Shown piece by piece: positions 53,900 through 63,374 of a stretch of DNA of 64,000 nt (its first letter is position 1; every line of letters starts with the position of its first letter). The DNA comes from JAGQPD01 sp020426865 (GTDB lineage: Bacteria > Planctomycetota > Planctomycetia > Pirellulales > Pirellulaceae): NCBI GenBank assembly GCA_041399065.1, contig JAWKTN010000005.1:434001-498000 (forward strand). Direction: 5' to 3'. Made by a program: the position numbers and the translations under genes. The notes beneath the pieces were generated by a model that worked only from the letters and a program-made list of their open reading frames with translations, was not told the DNA's origin and did not search any database.

Positions 53900-56576
53900 T
53901 TTTGGGCGAGTACTAGTCTGGAGTGTTGTACAGGTCACGTTGTTCGGTTGTCTGGCTAGCATCGTGTACCTGGCCGCGCGACGATTGGGGGCTCACGTTG
54001 GCGCGGGGACGGCCTTGGCCAGTCTGTTGACGATGGGAGTCCTTGCCGTCGGCGCCGTATCACCGTGGCCTCGTTGGGATTTTTCGCGGGCGTCAGCTCG
54101 CGACACGGACGCGGAGCGCGACCACCCTTCAAGGAACCAGGTAGACGTTACCTCGACATCCACCGACCTGGGCGAGTCTCTATCGGACTCACATCTATCG
54201 GACTCACAACCGATGCTACCAGGGATCGCCGACAGTCGTCAGGGAAGTTTTGCGGCTGGCTATTGGGACGCTTTGGTACGCGAGTTTCGTGCGCCGAGTG
54301 TCGAATTGCAGCAGCGAGGCGTCTCGTGGCCGGCAAGAGTCGCATGGCTGTTCGCGTTGGGGATCGTACCACTTGCCGTATGGCGCGGCATTGGGTTCTT
54401 GGGTGTTTGGCAGCATGTGCGATCGTCTTACTTGCTCGAGGACGAACGAGTTCATACGGTCAGTCGCGAACTATGCCAACAATTGGGCATTTGTCAACGG
54501 ATCGAGCTGCGGAGTTCGCGGCATATAGACGGGGCGGCTACGGTCGGCTGGCTTCGGGCCGTGATCCTCTTGCCGGAGGATGGGAAATCGTGGACAGATC
54601 GCGAGCTCCGCGTTGTGTTGGCCCACGAGTTGGCACACGTCCAACGTCGCGATTTTTTCCATTGGATTGTGGCACAGTTACCATTGCTGTTGAACTTCTA
54701 TCACCCGTGGGCACATTGGTTTGCTAGTCGCCTTCGATTGGAGCAAGAGCTGGCTGCCGACGCTCTGGCAGCACAACTGTTTGTCAGGCGTGATGACTAT
54801 CTATCGACGCTGGCAGAGTTGGCACTTCGCCATCCGCCTGGACGAGCAGCTTGGCCGGTTCAGGCCTTTCTGCCCGGGCGTTCCATGTTCTTAAGGAGAA
54901 TTGAAATGTTGCGAAATCACAATAGGTCAAGTCGGCACACATCAAGCAGAGGGGCGAAAAGCCTCTCGATCTCGATACTTGTCCTGGGCGCCCTATTGGT
55001 GTGTGGCCTGCGGATGGGACCGATAGCCTCGACCGTCGAAGCCCAACTGAGCACCCCCAGCAGCACAAACTCGACCCGTCAAATGCTCGACTACCGATTG
55101 CTTCCCGATGGAGCAATTGGGCTGGTGGAATTCAACACGACAGCCCTTACCACGGCCCCGGACGCTGCCAACTTGGTGGATCAGGTAGACCGAATGCTAC
55201 AGCGCGCGGGAACGGGGTTCAGTCTCGGCGACCTTGATACCGTCTGGGGCGTAGTTGCCGGAGTCGATGAGCCACCGCTTTTCATTGTGCACCTCAAGGA
55301 AGACGGAGCTCCTTTGCATAAGGCCTTGGCTGATGGTGAGCATTGGAATCCCCTGCAACACACGGGTGTCACGATCTACGAATCACAAAATGTCGAGGCT
55401 TTTGCCAACACTCTGTCGGTGTGTCCTGTTGACCAGCAGACCGTCATCTTTTGCGACTCAGTACGTCTGAAAAAGCTGTTAACTCAGCGGACAACGCGAA
55501 CGGCTCCGCCCCAGTGGTGGGCGAGATGGACGAAGCTGTCCGGTGTCGGTGCCAATGCCTATGTCAACATCGAACCGATTCTGGCGAAAAATGCGGGCCA
55601 GCCGCTGCCGCCGCAGTTTGCCGCCTTTTCTCCCTTGATACAACATGGCCGGCAGATATGGGTGAGTGCATCGATCGCCGAAGAGACAACGATCAAGGCG
55701 AATATTGTTACCAGTGGACCTGAGCACGTCGAAAATGTCAAACGGACGATCGATGCGGGGCTCTTGTTGGCAAAGAACATGTTGGACACGTTGAAGGAGC
55801 AATTGACCAAGACACCTCCGGAACAGGCGGTAGCGATGCAGTGGCTTGTCGTGATGGGAACGGAGTTGTTGGACTCAGCAACGACATCCACGTTGGGCAA
55901 TGACGTCACGGCGGAGGCGAGGACGAACACCGGCACAGGCGCCATTGCCGCGGTGGTGCTGCCTGCCGTTTTAGCCGCGCGGGAGGCCGCCAACCGGACT
56001 CAAAGCATGAACAATCTCAAACAAATTGCGCTAGCGATGTACAACTACCACGATGCCAAGGGATCATTTCCACCGGCGGTCGTGATGGGTCCTAACGGCG
56101 TGCCGCACAGTTGGCGAGTCGAAATCCTGCCTTACTTGGAGCAACAGGGAATTTACGATCAATACCGAATGAACGAACCGTGGGACAGCGAACATAACAA
56201 ACAACTGCTCGAAAACATACCCTCGGTTTATCGGTCACCAAGTGACAATAGAGCGGGCCCATTTGCCAGCTACTTTGCACCGATTGGTGGCGACACGATC
56301 ATGGCCAAGGCCACCAAGGTCAATGAAGTTGAGGATGGCACATCGAAAACGATTCTCGTACTGGAAAGTGTCCAGAACATTCCATGGACGAAACCCGAGG
56401 ACGTGAGTTTTGATTTTGAAAAACCTCTGCCTCCGGTCATGGGATTTAATAGCGGAGTTTTCTTGGCAGCTTTTGGTGACGGTTCTTGCCGTGCGATCTC
56501 GAACAACATCGACGCAACCATGCTGAAACAGCTATTGCTGATGCGCGACCATGAGCCGATGAACGTGAATTGGTAG
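53892..56576 (+). CDS. BlaR1-like M56 metallopeptidase fused to a DUF1559 domain
   Basis: An 894-residue membrane protein coupled to the upstream repressor. N-terminal membrane segments (VWSVVQVTLFGCLASIVYLAA, LASLLTMGVLAVGAV, WLFALGIVPLAVW) lead to the cytoplasm-facing zinc site HELAHVQRRDFFHW (H245, E246, H249), with ELAADALA downstream supplying the third ligand. Another membrane segment near 365 (ISILVLGALLVCGLRM) leads to an extracytoplasmic region of about 300 residues with no family I know. From about 685 the sequence is DUF1559: LPAVLAAREAANRTQSMNNL, YHDAKGSFPPAV, HSWRVEILPYLEQQGIYDQY and a final FGDGSCRAISNNID. DUF1559 usually occurs in stand-alone pilin-like planctomycete proteins. 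Here it would be the sensing end of a signal-transducing peptidase that inactivates the repressor. What it senses is unknown. Confidence 0.9.
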   Translation: MFDFGRVLVWSVVQVTLFGCLASIVYLAARRLGAHVGAGTALASLLTMGVLAVGAVSPWPRWDFSRASARDTDAERDHPSRNQVDVTSTSTDLGESLSDSHLSDSQPMLPGIADSRQGSFAAGYWDALVREFRAPSVELQQRGVSWPARVAWLFALGIVPLAVWRGIGFLGVWQHVRSSYLLEDERVHTVSRELCQQLGICQRIELRSSRHIDGAATVGWLRAVILLPEDGKSWTDRELRVVLAHELAHVQRRDFFHWIVAQLPLLLNFYHPWAHWFASRLRLEQELAADALAAQLFVRRDDYLSTLAELALRHPPGRAAWPVQAFLPGRSMFLRRIEMLRNHNRSSRHTSSRGAKSLSISILVLGALLVCGLRMGPIASTVEAQLSTPSSTNSTRQMLDYRLLPDGAIGLVEFNTTALTTAPDAANLVDQVDRMLQRAGTGFSLGDLDTVWGVVAGVDEPPLFIVHLKEDGAPLHKALADGEHWNPLQHTGVTIYESQNVEAFANTLSVCPVDQQTVIFCDSVRLKKLLTQRTTRTAPPQWWARWTKLSGVGANAYVNIEPILAKNAGQPLPPQFAAFSPLIQHGRQIWVSASIAEETTIKANIVTSGPEHVENVKRTIDAGLLLAKNMLDTLKEQLTKTPPEQAVAMQWLVVMGTELLDSATTSTLGNDVTAEARTNTGTGAIAAVVLPAVLAAREAANRTQSMNNLKQIALAMYNYHDAKGSFPPAVVMGPNGVPHSWRVEILPYLEQQGIYDQYRMNEPWDSEHNKQLLENIPSVYRSPSDNRAGPFASYFAPIGGDTIMAKATKVNEVEDGTSKTILVLESVQNIPWTKPEDVSFDFEKPLPPVMGFNSGVFLAAFGDGSCRAISNNIDATMLKQLLLMRDHEPMNVNW

Positions 56577-56603
56577 CACCGAACCACGGTCCGGTTTAAA
56601 CCG

Positions 56604-56638
56604 TGCCCCAATACCTCGAACCACCAAGTATTGGGGCA
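56604..56638 (+). terminator. Hairpin downstream of the M56-DUF1559 gene
   Basis: TGCCCCAATAC (56604-56614) and GTATTGGGGCA (56628-56638) form a perfect 11-bp stem with a 13-base loop, 28 bases past the stop. There is no T-run, so it may be a Rho-independent terminator of the weaker kind or an RNA-stabilising hairpin. A partly overlapping CACGGT/ACCGTG dyad precedes it. Confidence 0.55.
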
Positions 56639-56729
56639 CTCGCTCTATTCCACCGCTTGCTCAACCCCTCTGGCCGCTCGCCCCCTTCGGCCGAACGGGG
56701 ATGCTCATTGTCGACGCTGCTGTGAGACC

Positions 56730-57353
56730 TTACCGAGCGTCCTGCCGGCAGGTTCCGCGGAAGCGGCGAATCAGTTCGGTTTCGCCGACTTCAGATCGAT
56801 GCGATAATGTCTCAATCATCGCCGCAACCGGAAATCCCGGCAGAACGCTGCTTTGCTTCTGCTCCACGTAGGAACCGTCGGAGAGGGCGAGCAGTCGGAG
56901 TGCATCGCCCCGATATTGCCATACTTCGGGAACTCGAAAGGCGGCAAAGATCGGCAGTTTACCCATCGAGCTGCGGCTGACATCGACCACGATCACCAGG
57001 TCGGGGACCGGATCCACGGCAAAATCCAACTCGGACTTACTGCGAACGGCATCGGCATGCCCAATGTAGTACGCCTCGTCGGCTTCGAAGCCCTTTTCAA
57101 GCATCTCGAGTTTCACCGTCGTGGAAGCGACGCTGACGATTTCGATCAGGCGCTCTTCTGTAAATGCTTCGACCATCCTGCCGATCAGGCGGCCGATGTT
57201 TTCGTGCGATTTGGACGGCGACATGATTTCCAGAGTTCCCCTGTCGTACGTCATGCGGCTCCGCCGAGAATCGTCCAGAAGCGAAACGTAGGTCAACCAG
57301 GAGACGTTCTCCAGGACCACCCGTTGCTCGCCGACAGAATTCGCGGATGTCAT
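56730..57353 (-). CDS. Uma2-family (DUF820) putative endonuclease
   Basis: A 207-residue protein with AGGAG nine bases before its ATG. LTYDRGTLEIMSPSKSHE-like sequence (here MTYDRGTLEIMSPSKSHENI), EADEAYYIGHA, PDLVIVVDVS and VPEVWQY are the Uma2/DUF820 core, a PD-(D/E)xK nuclease-like fold. In most members the strand reads PDLVIEVD; here the Glu is Val (V122), while D118 is kept, so metal-dependent cleavage may be impaired. No partner gene is seen. The family is expanded in planctomycetes and cyanobacteria, and its role is not settled. Confidence 0.85.
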   Translation of the reverse strand: MTSANSVGEQRVVLENVSWLTYVSLLDDSRRSRMTYDRGTLEIMSPSKSHENIGRLIGRMVEAFTEERLIEIVSVASTTVKLEMLEKGFEADEAYYIGHADAVRSKSELDFAVDPVPDLVIVVDVSRSSMGKLPIFAAFRVPEVWQYRGDALRLLALSDGSYVEQKQSSVLPGFPVAAMIETLSHRSEVGETELIRRFRGTCRQDAR

Positions 57354-57450
57354 TGCTCTTTACTCCTGAAAGTTGGCGTACACCTCCATTGTATACGACA
57401 AGTTTAGGTTGTGGCACTACTGCCATAGCCGCGAATCCGACAACACCAAA

Positions 57451-59985
57451 TCATGCCGCCCAAGGAGTGCCCCAAATGGATTGTTCGTCGGCAAAGACCA
57501 TCTCGCGCACCGTCTTGTCGTCGTTACGATCGGAATTTTGGCTGATGCCCGAACGAGTATCGTAGTCGTCGGTATCGAATTCCCAGGTACTTGCCGATGT
57601 CGACAGCTTGTACTCGGCCCCAGCTTCGGATGGCCGTGCGTCCTCCGTCCATAAGAGATTTGTGAATTCCTTGCCGGATTGACCGTTTGTGGCTGTGGAC
57701 GCATCGTTCGTGTCGTTGGTCCACCGCACGAGTGCCGAGAATTCGGACTCGTACATCATTGTGTCGGCGGGGACGGAACCGTGACAGGCGGCACAACTGC
57801 CGCAACCACAGTTGCGCGGCAAGCGAGTGATCGTGAAGATTTGGTCCGCGGCGTTCGATGTACTGGCTACGTCCGAGGGCTGGGGAGGTGGCAGCACAAC
57901 GACGGTTGATGATGACGACGCACTGGCACTGAGATTATTGATATAGGCAGCCCCTGAGTTGGTCCCCATCGGGTCCGACAGGAAAGCCCCAACGACGGCC
58001 ACGCTACCACTGATGCCGACCGACGCCCCGTAGCGATCATTCGTCTTGCCGTCGCTGGCGTTTAGTTTTTGTTGTTGCACCCATGCGCCACTACCGGAGT
58101 CATAGGCAAAAAGGTAGGCAGACCCGGAGGTATCGCCGAGGTCATCGTCATCCATGGCGCCGGTGATCAGATACGTACCATCGATCGCCACCGAACTCCC
58201 CAAACGGTCACCGGGACCGGGATCGCTGGCGACGACCTTGTCGGCTTCATCCCAACTGGACGTACCGGAATTGTATTGAAACAGGTAGACCGAACCGGAA
58301 CTGCTGCGAGAATCGTCGTCCAGACGGGAGCCGACCGCGATCCAATTGCCGGAGACATCGACGGCGTAGCCGAATTGGTCGGACGCGGCCAGGTCGTTGG
58401 GGGCAATGATCTGCAGTTGCCCCCAGTTATTTGCGCCACCTTGGTTGCGGCTGAACGCGTAGGCGGCTCCAGAATTCGAGCCAGCACTATCGGCAAGGTA
58501 GGCCCCGACAACAGCATGATCACCATCGATCCCGACGTCGAAGCCGAATTTGTCGGCCCCTACTCCGTTGCTGGCGACAAGTTTCGCGACTTCGCCCCAT
58601 GCATCGGTGCCACCTTGATCACGCGAAAACACGTAAGCGGCTCCCGATGCACTGCCCGAGGGGTCATCTTCCGGAGCACCAACAATAATGTCATCGCCGC
58701 TGATGTCGACCGCATACCCAAACTTGTCGGCCGCTGTTGTATCGGATCCCATGACTTTGGCGACTTGTCCCCAATTGTTGCTGCCTCCCTGATTCTGCTG
58801 GAAAATATAGGCAGCGCCGCCGTTGTTGCCGTTGGTGTCTTCAAGCCACGCACCGACCACGATCGTGTCACCGCTGATGGCCACGGAGTACCCGAATTGA
58901 TCGGTCGCTTGCGGGTCGCTGGCGACCAGCTTGGCGATTTGCGTCCAGTTTTCACCATTGCGTTCGAAGACGTATGCCGAGCCGGAAGTGCTGGCGGTGT
59001 CGTCGTCGAGCATCGCGCTGACAACGGCGTAGTTTCCATCGATGTCGACGGCGCGACCAAACCAGTCGCTGGCGGCACCGTCGTTGGCCGACAATTGTAT
59101 CTCGGCGGGAACCGACAAGTCGATCTGCCAGCCGATGTCGGCAAGTCCGGCTTTGTCCAGGCGGGTCAGTTCTTTGCGGGTCCCCACGGTAATCGACGGG
59201 TCCATGGCGGTCTCTCGCCCCTCGTCTGTCGTGCCATTGGCCCAGTGCCCCAAGCCGGAATCGACCGGGACGTTGCCGCCAAAGTCGTATTCGGAAATGG
59301 CATTCGCGCCGGTAAACGACGTACCGGTTAGTTTGGAGTCCCAGGAATCGGCCGTGCCGAAACCGAGCAGGTGCGTCACTTCGTGGATGGCGACCGAGTA
59401 AAAATCGCTTTGCGAGCCGGTCAATCCACTTTCCGCCGTACCGAAGTACCAGTTGGTGGTTGTATTGAACGTGACGGATCCCCCCCACGGCCCGAAGTCA
59501 GTCGCACTCACTCCGTTCGTATTCGACTCGCCGCGGGTCGCAATTGTGTTGAGGAAACTCCCGGTTCCCGAGGCCGAAAAACCGCCTGGTCCACCGGTAC
59601 CTAACGTCGTGCCCAAGTTGCGGCCACCGGCATAGATGACGATGGTGTCAGCAGGAATGGTTGGATTCGAAACGCTTTGCGACGCCCCCGTCCCCGGATG
59701 CGTAAAAATTGCTGACCATGAATTGCTGCCGCCAGGCGTGATTGCCGAAAGGTCGTCCCCCAACAAATCGACGACCGCACTCACGGCCGATTCGAAGACG
59801 TCTTTCTTCGCCTGACTATTGAAAAAATTGTTGGTGTCGTAATTGTAATTGATCGTTGCGGTGATGGCCATCATCGCACGCGTCTCGAGGTCCTCTACTC
59901 CGACGCGTCCAATCCGTCGCTTGCGGTTCCGTTTAGCCAATCGGTCACGACCAAGAAGCAAGTACGAGGCGATCCGCTTCGACAT
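57451..59985 (-). CDS. Secreted zincin metalloprotease with seven FG-GAP repeats
   Basis: About 844 residues from the ATG at 59985, which has AAAGGTG upstream; the longer frame to 60042 is less likely. A basic N-terminus leads to an LEPR-XLL-type element (VEDLETRAMMA, residues 30-40). Residues 201-208 read HEVTHLLG within HEVTHLLGFGTAD, a zinc-protease motif of the HExxHxxGF type. From about 300 to 740 come seven FG-GAP-like repeats (for example IVVGAWLEDTNGNNGGAAYIF, IIVGAPEDDPSGSASGAAYV), enough for one complete seven-bladed integrin-like propeller. Then a small cysteine cluster (CGCGSCAACHG) and a low-complexity tail follow. No dockerin is present. It is likely exported, cleaving a protein bound by the propeller. 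Confidence 0.87.
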   Translation of the reverse strand: MSKRIASYLLLGRDRLAKRNRKRRIGRVGVEDLETRAMMAITATINYNYDTNNFFNSQAKKDVFESAVSAVVDLLGDDLSAITPGGSNSWSAIFTHPGTGASQSVSNPTIPADTIVIYAGGRNLGTTLGTGGPGGFSASGTGSFLNTIATRGESNTNGVSATDFGPWGGSVTFNTTTNWYFGTAESGLTGSQSDFYSVAIHEVTHLLGFGTADSWDSKLTGTSFTGANAISEYDFGGNVPVDSGLGHWANGTTDEGRETAMDPSITVGTRKELTRLDKAGLADIGWQIDLSVPAEIQLSANDGAASDWFGRAVDIDGNYAVVSAMLDDDTASTSGSAYVFERNGENWTQIAKLVASDPQATDQFGYSVAISGDTIVVGAWLEDTNGNNGGAAYIFQQNQGGSNNWGQVAKVMGSDTTAADKFGYAVDISGDDIIVGAPEDDPSGSASGAAYVFSRDQGGTDAWGEVAKLVASNGVGADKFGFDVGIDGDHAVVGAYLADSAGSNSGAAYAFSRNQGGANNWGQLQIIAPNDLAASDQFGYAVDVSGNWIAVGSRLDDDSRSSSGSVYLFQYNSGTSSWDEADKVVASDPGPGDRLGSSVAIDGTYLITGAMDDDDLGDTSGSAYLFAYDSGSGAWVQQQKLNASDGKTNDRYGASVGISGSVAVVGAFLSDPMGTNSGAAYINNLSASASSSSTVVVLPPPQPSDVASTSNAADQIFTITRLPRNCGCGSCAACHGSVPADTMMYESEFSALVRWTNDTNDASTATNGQSGKEFTNLLWTEDARPSEAGAEYKLSTSASTWEFDTDDYDTRSGISQNSDRNDDKTVREMVFADEQSIWGTPWAA

Positions 59986-60390
59986 AACGACACCTTTCCG
60001 CTGTAGACTATTGCGACGAGATCCACGGTTTTCACGACGCAATCTGCGTCATGGGAGAAAAGTTCCGCTTCTGAAACTATATGTCACAATCCCGTTTCGG
60101 GGATCGGCAACTCAAATGCGATAAGAACATCACAATTGAAAAAATCGGCGTCATAACACGTCTAGGTATATTCAACGCGTTGCCATTGTCCGGAATATCA
60201 CAATTCGCCCCCCTTACAACCGTGACAGGCGGAACAACTCACCATTGCCCAGAGCAACCAGGTTCGCCGCAAGCGTTCAGGGGTACTCCCGATGGCGGCG
60301 TCGTCCAATCGACACCGGCCGGGATGCCTATGGCACCCCGGCCGGTCGATTCAAAGGACAGTGAAACGTTCGCCACGACCCGAGCGGTCA
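59986..60390. other. Intergenic region with a GC-rich hairpin
   Basis: About 405 bases. CCGGCCGGG (60315-60323) and CCCGGCCGG (60337-60345) form a 9-bp stem, about 45 bases past the stop of the minus-strand BBP2-type gene. There is no T-run, so it is a possible terminator. The upstream part should contain the promoter of the FG-GAP protein gene. Confidence 0.5.
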
Positions 60391-61884
60391 CTAGAAGGTT
60401 ACGTAAGTATTTAGACCTAACGTCAACTGGCTGGCCTTGGTGTTATTGTCGAACGGAAGTCCAGCACCGTCGAACCAGTCGTAACGCAATTCCGGTCGCG
60501 TGACAAAATTCCCGAATCCGGAATAGTTCAGGCCAACCGTCCAGTCCCAGTAGTTCCCAGGTCCGTTCCCGATGTAGTTTCCGGAATCGTCGCGGAAGTA
60601 TTCGAACCGAGTACCAAGCGCCCAGCAATCGTTGATCGTGTTGACCAAGTACTGCACGACGCTGTAAGCCTGTTCGTATCCGGCACCGAAGTCGGTCGTC
60701 TGGAAATCGCTCCAGAACAAGTATTGCAGGTTGTCCGACAACCCAATGTTTGCCACAATGCTGTGCATGTAGGTCGGTGTGTCGGTACCCAGCACGGCAC
60801 CTCGGTCACCAAAGGTAGTACCGTAGACCAGGTTGATGTTGTCAGTCAACTGCAGTCCCACACCGCCGAGGAATGTGCTGCCGCCATTGGTATTGGCGAA
60901 ACCGCTATCCCAGCCAGCGGTCCAACCGCCGTAGATGGTGATGTCGTCGGATGCATCATATTGCGACAGAAAGCCGGTATGCGTGAACGGTTCGTTGTAG
61001 TTCATCGTATAGGCATGTGAGTAGAAGAAGTTACCCGTCGCCTGTACGACTTCATAACCGATGATCGTGAAGAAGCGACCAACCTTCGTCTTCAACTTAT
61101 TGACGGCGACTTCGGCATACAGCTGCGGCATGGCGAAGCCGTATTCGCCGCCGGTGTCCCAGCGAGCGTCCCAGCTTCCGTCGCCAAACGCCTGCGTGTC
61201 CGGTCCATCGGCACCAAACAGGAAGTCGACTCGACCACCCATGGCAACGCCTTGGCCGCCGTTATCCGCTTCCTTCGCGGCATACAACCAAGCCTGATCC
61301 AGTACGAACCCGTCGGCATAGTTGTTAAAGGCGACGGGCGCATTGCCGTCGGACGTATGGCGACCGTGGCTATTGAGCGTCGAACCCCAACTCAACCAAC
61401 CACCAAGTCCCCAACCGTCGAACAACCCCTTACCGCCACCGCAGCCGCCACAACCAAGTCCGCTGCACCCAGAACCACAGCCGAGCGAGGAGCAGCCCAG
61501 GCCGGAACCGAGCGAGGAGCAGCCGAGACCGCAACCGCTACCACAGGTCGAGCAACCGGGATCGGTGCAATGCTGCACGGAAGTGATACGGCTGTCGATG
61601 TGGGTCGGCAGTGCTGCTGTCGGCGATTGCACTGGTGCCGCGACTGGTGCATCAGCCGGCATTGCTGGAGCCACAACCACGTCATCCGTTACTGGCTCGG
61701 GCGTAAACTCGCTGACCACAGCGACGTCGCTCGCTTCTGACTGAGCGACGCGAATAGGTCGTGCTACATCACTGGAAAATGTCACCCTCTGTACTGAACT
61801 TGGCTGCCGCAACTCCTGAGCCAAGCCCGGGCGACTTGCCACGAACACCGTGGCCAAGACCGCAAACGCGCTTAGTTTTTTCAT
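60391..61884 (-). CDS. BBP2-type outer-membrane beta-barrel protein with cysteine-rich segment
   Basis: A 497-residue protein. The ATG at 61884 has AAGGAGC about eleven bases upstream and opens a clean signal peptide (MKKLSAFAVLATVFVASRPG, cleavage near LAQ-E). The longer frame to 62139 has no such signal. After a proline/valine linker, residues 106-148 contain ten cysteines in a glycine-rich pattern (CSTCGSGCGLGC, CSSLGCGSGC). The barrel domain has FNNYADGFVLDQAWLYAAKE, AMPQLYAEVAVNKLKTKVGR, FFTIIGYEVVQATGNFFYSH and ends QLTLGLNTYVTF, with a terminal aromatic. It is a paralogue of the gene at 27625-29442. Outer-membrane location is likely; the cysteines may cross-link it to other envelope proteins. 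Confidence 0.88.
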   Translation of the reverse strand: MKKLSAFAVLATVFVASRPGLAQELRQPSSVQRVTFSSDVARPIRVAQSEASDVAVVSEFTPEPVTDDVVVAPAMPADAPVAAPVQSPTAALPTHIDSRITSVQHCTDPGCSTCGSGCGLGCSSLGSGLGCSSLGCGSGCSGLGCGGCGGGKGLFDGWGLGGWLSWGSTLNSHGRHTSDGNAPVAFNNYADGFVLDQAWLYAAKEADNGGQGVAMGGRVDFLFGADGPDTQAFGDGSWDARWDTGGEYGFAMPQLYAEVAVNKLKTKVGRFFTIIGYEVVQATGNFFYSHAYTMNYNEPFTHTGFLSQYDASDDITIYGGWTAGWDSGFANTNGGSTFLGGVGLQLTDNINLVYGTTFGDRGAVLGTDTPTYMHSIVANIGLSDNLQYLFWSDFQTTDFGAGYEQAYSVVQYLVNTINDCWALGTRFEYFRDDSGNYIGNGPGNYWDWTVGLNYSGFGNFVTRPELRYDWFDGAGLPFDNNTKASQLTLGLNTYVTF

Positions 61885-62235
61885 GATAACCGAAGCTCCT
61901 TCCAATCCGTTGGAATCCGAAGACTTTGAACGCAGCCAATGTCCGCAATTCGTACATAGACGGCGAATAAACGACAAGCGTAGACGGTAACGTCTGAGAA
62001 GTGAGCCGCCTTGCGTCACTGCATATCTCAAGCGTTCGCTCAATCGTATCGGTCCGCGATCTCCGGCCGATTCAGCCGTTTCAACTCGCCGATAGGGCAT
62101 TCGCCAGACTTGCGTGTGCGTTGTGCGAATCGTTCCCAAGTTGCCGAATTGGAAAACTATAGCGACTGCGTTGACTCACCGAATCAACCGACCTGCACCG
62201 TGAAGAAATGCCGATTAGCGAAGATACGATGGCCA
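61885..62235. other. Intergenic region, no gene seen
   Basis: About 351 bases between the BBP2-type gene and the 3' end of ftsY, both on the minus strand. It should hold the promoter of the barrel gene. Nothing else was recognised. Confidence 0.4.
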
Positions 62236-63357
62236 TCAACTGGCCATGTCGGCAAACAGCGCTTGCACGAATTGTTGCGAGTCGAAAGGAGCCAAATCGG
62301 TGACTTTCTCGCCGACACCAATGAATTTCACCGGCAAATCGAACTGCTGGCGAATCGGAATGATCACCCCACCCTTCGCCGTGCCGTCCAGCTTTGCCAG
62401 CACGATGCCCGTGCACTGGACCGCGTCCGAAAACCCCCGAGCCTGACTGATCCCGTTCTGTCCGGCCGTGGCGTCAAGGACCAATAAGACCTCGTGGGGT
62501 GCGTCCGGTATCAGCTTGCACATCACCCGCCGAATCTTCGCCAGTTGCTCCATCAAGTTTACTTGCGTCTGCAAACGCCCGGCGGTGTCTACAATGCAAA
62601 CCTCCGCATTCAATTCCAGTGCCTTGGCGACCGCCCGATGTGCCACGCTTGCGGGGTCCCCCCCCTGCTCTCCCTTGACGATTTCCGCACCGATCCGATC
62701 CGCCCAAACGCTGAGCTGTTCCACCGCTGCAGCTCGAAACGTGTCCCCCGCCCCCACAACCACCTGCTTGCCTTCGCCAACGAATCGCGCCGCCAATTTT
62801 GCGATCGACGTGGTCTTTCCCGCGCCGTTGACGCCAACCACCATGATCACCGTCGGCCCGTCGCTGGCCAAGTTGACCGGTTGCTCTTCCTGGCTGATCA
62901 GGGCGTTGAGTCGCTCGCGGACGATCTGCAGAATCTCGCGCATCTCAACCCGGCGTCCACGGAACTTGCCGCGAATATCCTCACAGATTTCCCGGGCTGG
63001 AGCTGCTCCCATATCTGTCCGTACGAGTAATGCGAATAGCCGATCGACAAACTGGTCGTCCAACAATTGGCCGTCTTGTCGAAACAGATCGCGAATATCG
63101 GTATTCAGAACAGCAGCGGTCTTCCGCAATCCGTTCCGCAGACTGGCAAAGAACCCGCCGCCTGAACTGGCGTTGGCAACCGGCGTTGCCGGATGTGCGT
63201 GTTCTGATGCTGCGTAGTCACCGGCAAGATCAGCGCTGAGGACATCCGCATCGGAAGCCGTACGGGTACCAGTCGCATCGGGCCGGATGTTATCGGTGGA
63301 CTGGGCCGCAGTCGGATCGGGTTGGTCTTTTTTCTTGAAGCGGTCAAACAGTCCCAT
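62236..63357 (-). CDS. ftsY: Signal-recognition-particle receptor FtsY
   Basis: A 373-residue GTPase that docks ribosome-SRP complexes at the inner membrane. The N-terminus (MGLFDRFKKK) is followed by an acidic, low-complexity A region of about 80 residues, then the N domain. The G domain carries GVNGAGKTTSIAKLAA, DTFRAAAVEQL, DTAGRLQTQVNLMEQL, LAKLDGTAKGG and GVGEKVTDLAPFD. All are standard except that the usual TKLDG is AKLDG. GGGGGAA lies about nine bases before the ATG. The nusB stop is 17 bases upstream, so ftsY is the last gene of a ribH-nusB-ftsY run. Confidence 0.97.
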   Translation of the reverse strand: MGLFDRFKKKDQPDPTAAQSTDNIRPDATGTRTASDADVLSADLAGDYAASEHAHPATPVANASSGGGFFASLRNGLRKTAAVLNTDIRDLFRQDGQLLDDQFVDRLFALLVRTDMGAAPAREICEDIRGKFRGRRVEMREILQIVRERLNALISQEEQPVNLASDGPTVIMVVGVNGAGKTTSIAKLAARFVGEGKQVVVGAGDTFRAAAVEQLSVWADRIGAEIVKGEQGGDPASVAHRAVAKALELNAEVCIVDTAGRLQTQVNLMEQLAKIRRVMCKLIPDAPHEVLLVLDATAGQNGISQARGFSDAVQCTGIVLAKLDGTAKGGVIIPIRQQFDLPVKFIGVGEKVTDLAPFDSQQFVQALFADMAS

Positions 63358-63374
63358 GCGGCGGGTTCCCCCAA

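Noticed and set aside
53495..56576. A classical beta-lactam resistance sensor (blaI-blaR1)
   Set aside because: The peptidase has no penicillin-binding domain and no beta-lactamase or PBP gene is adjacent; only the signalling logic is shared.
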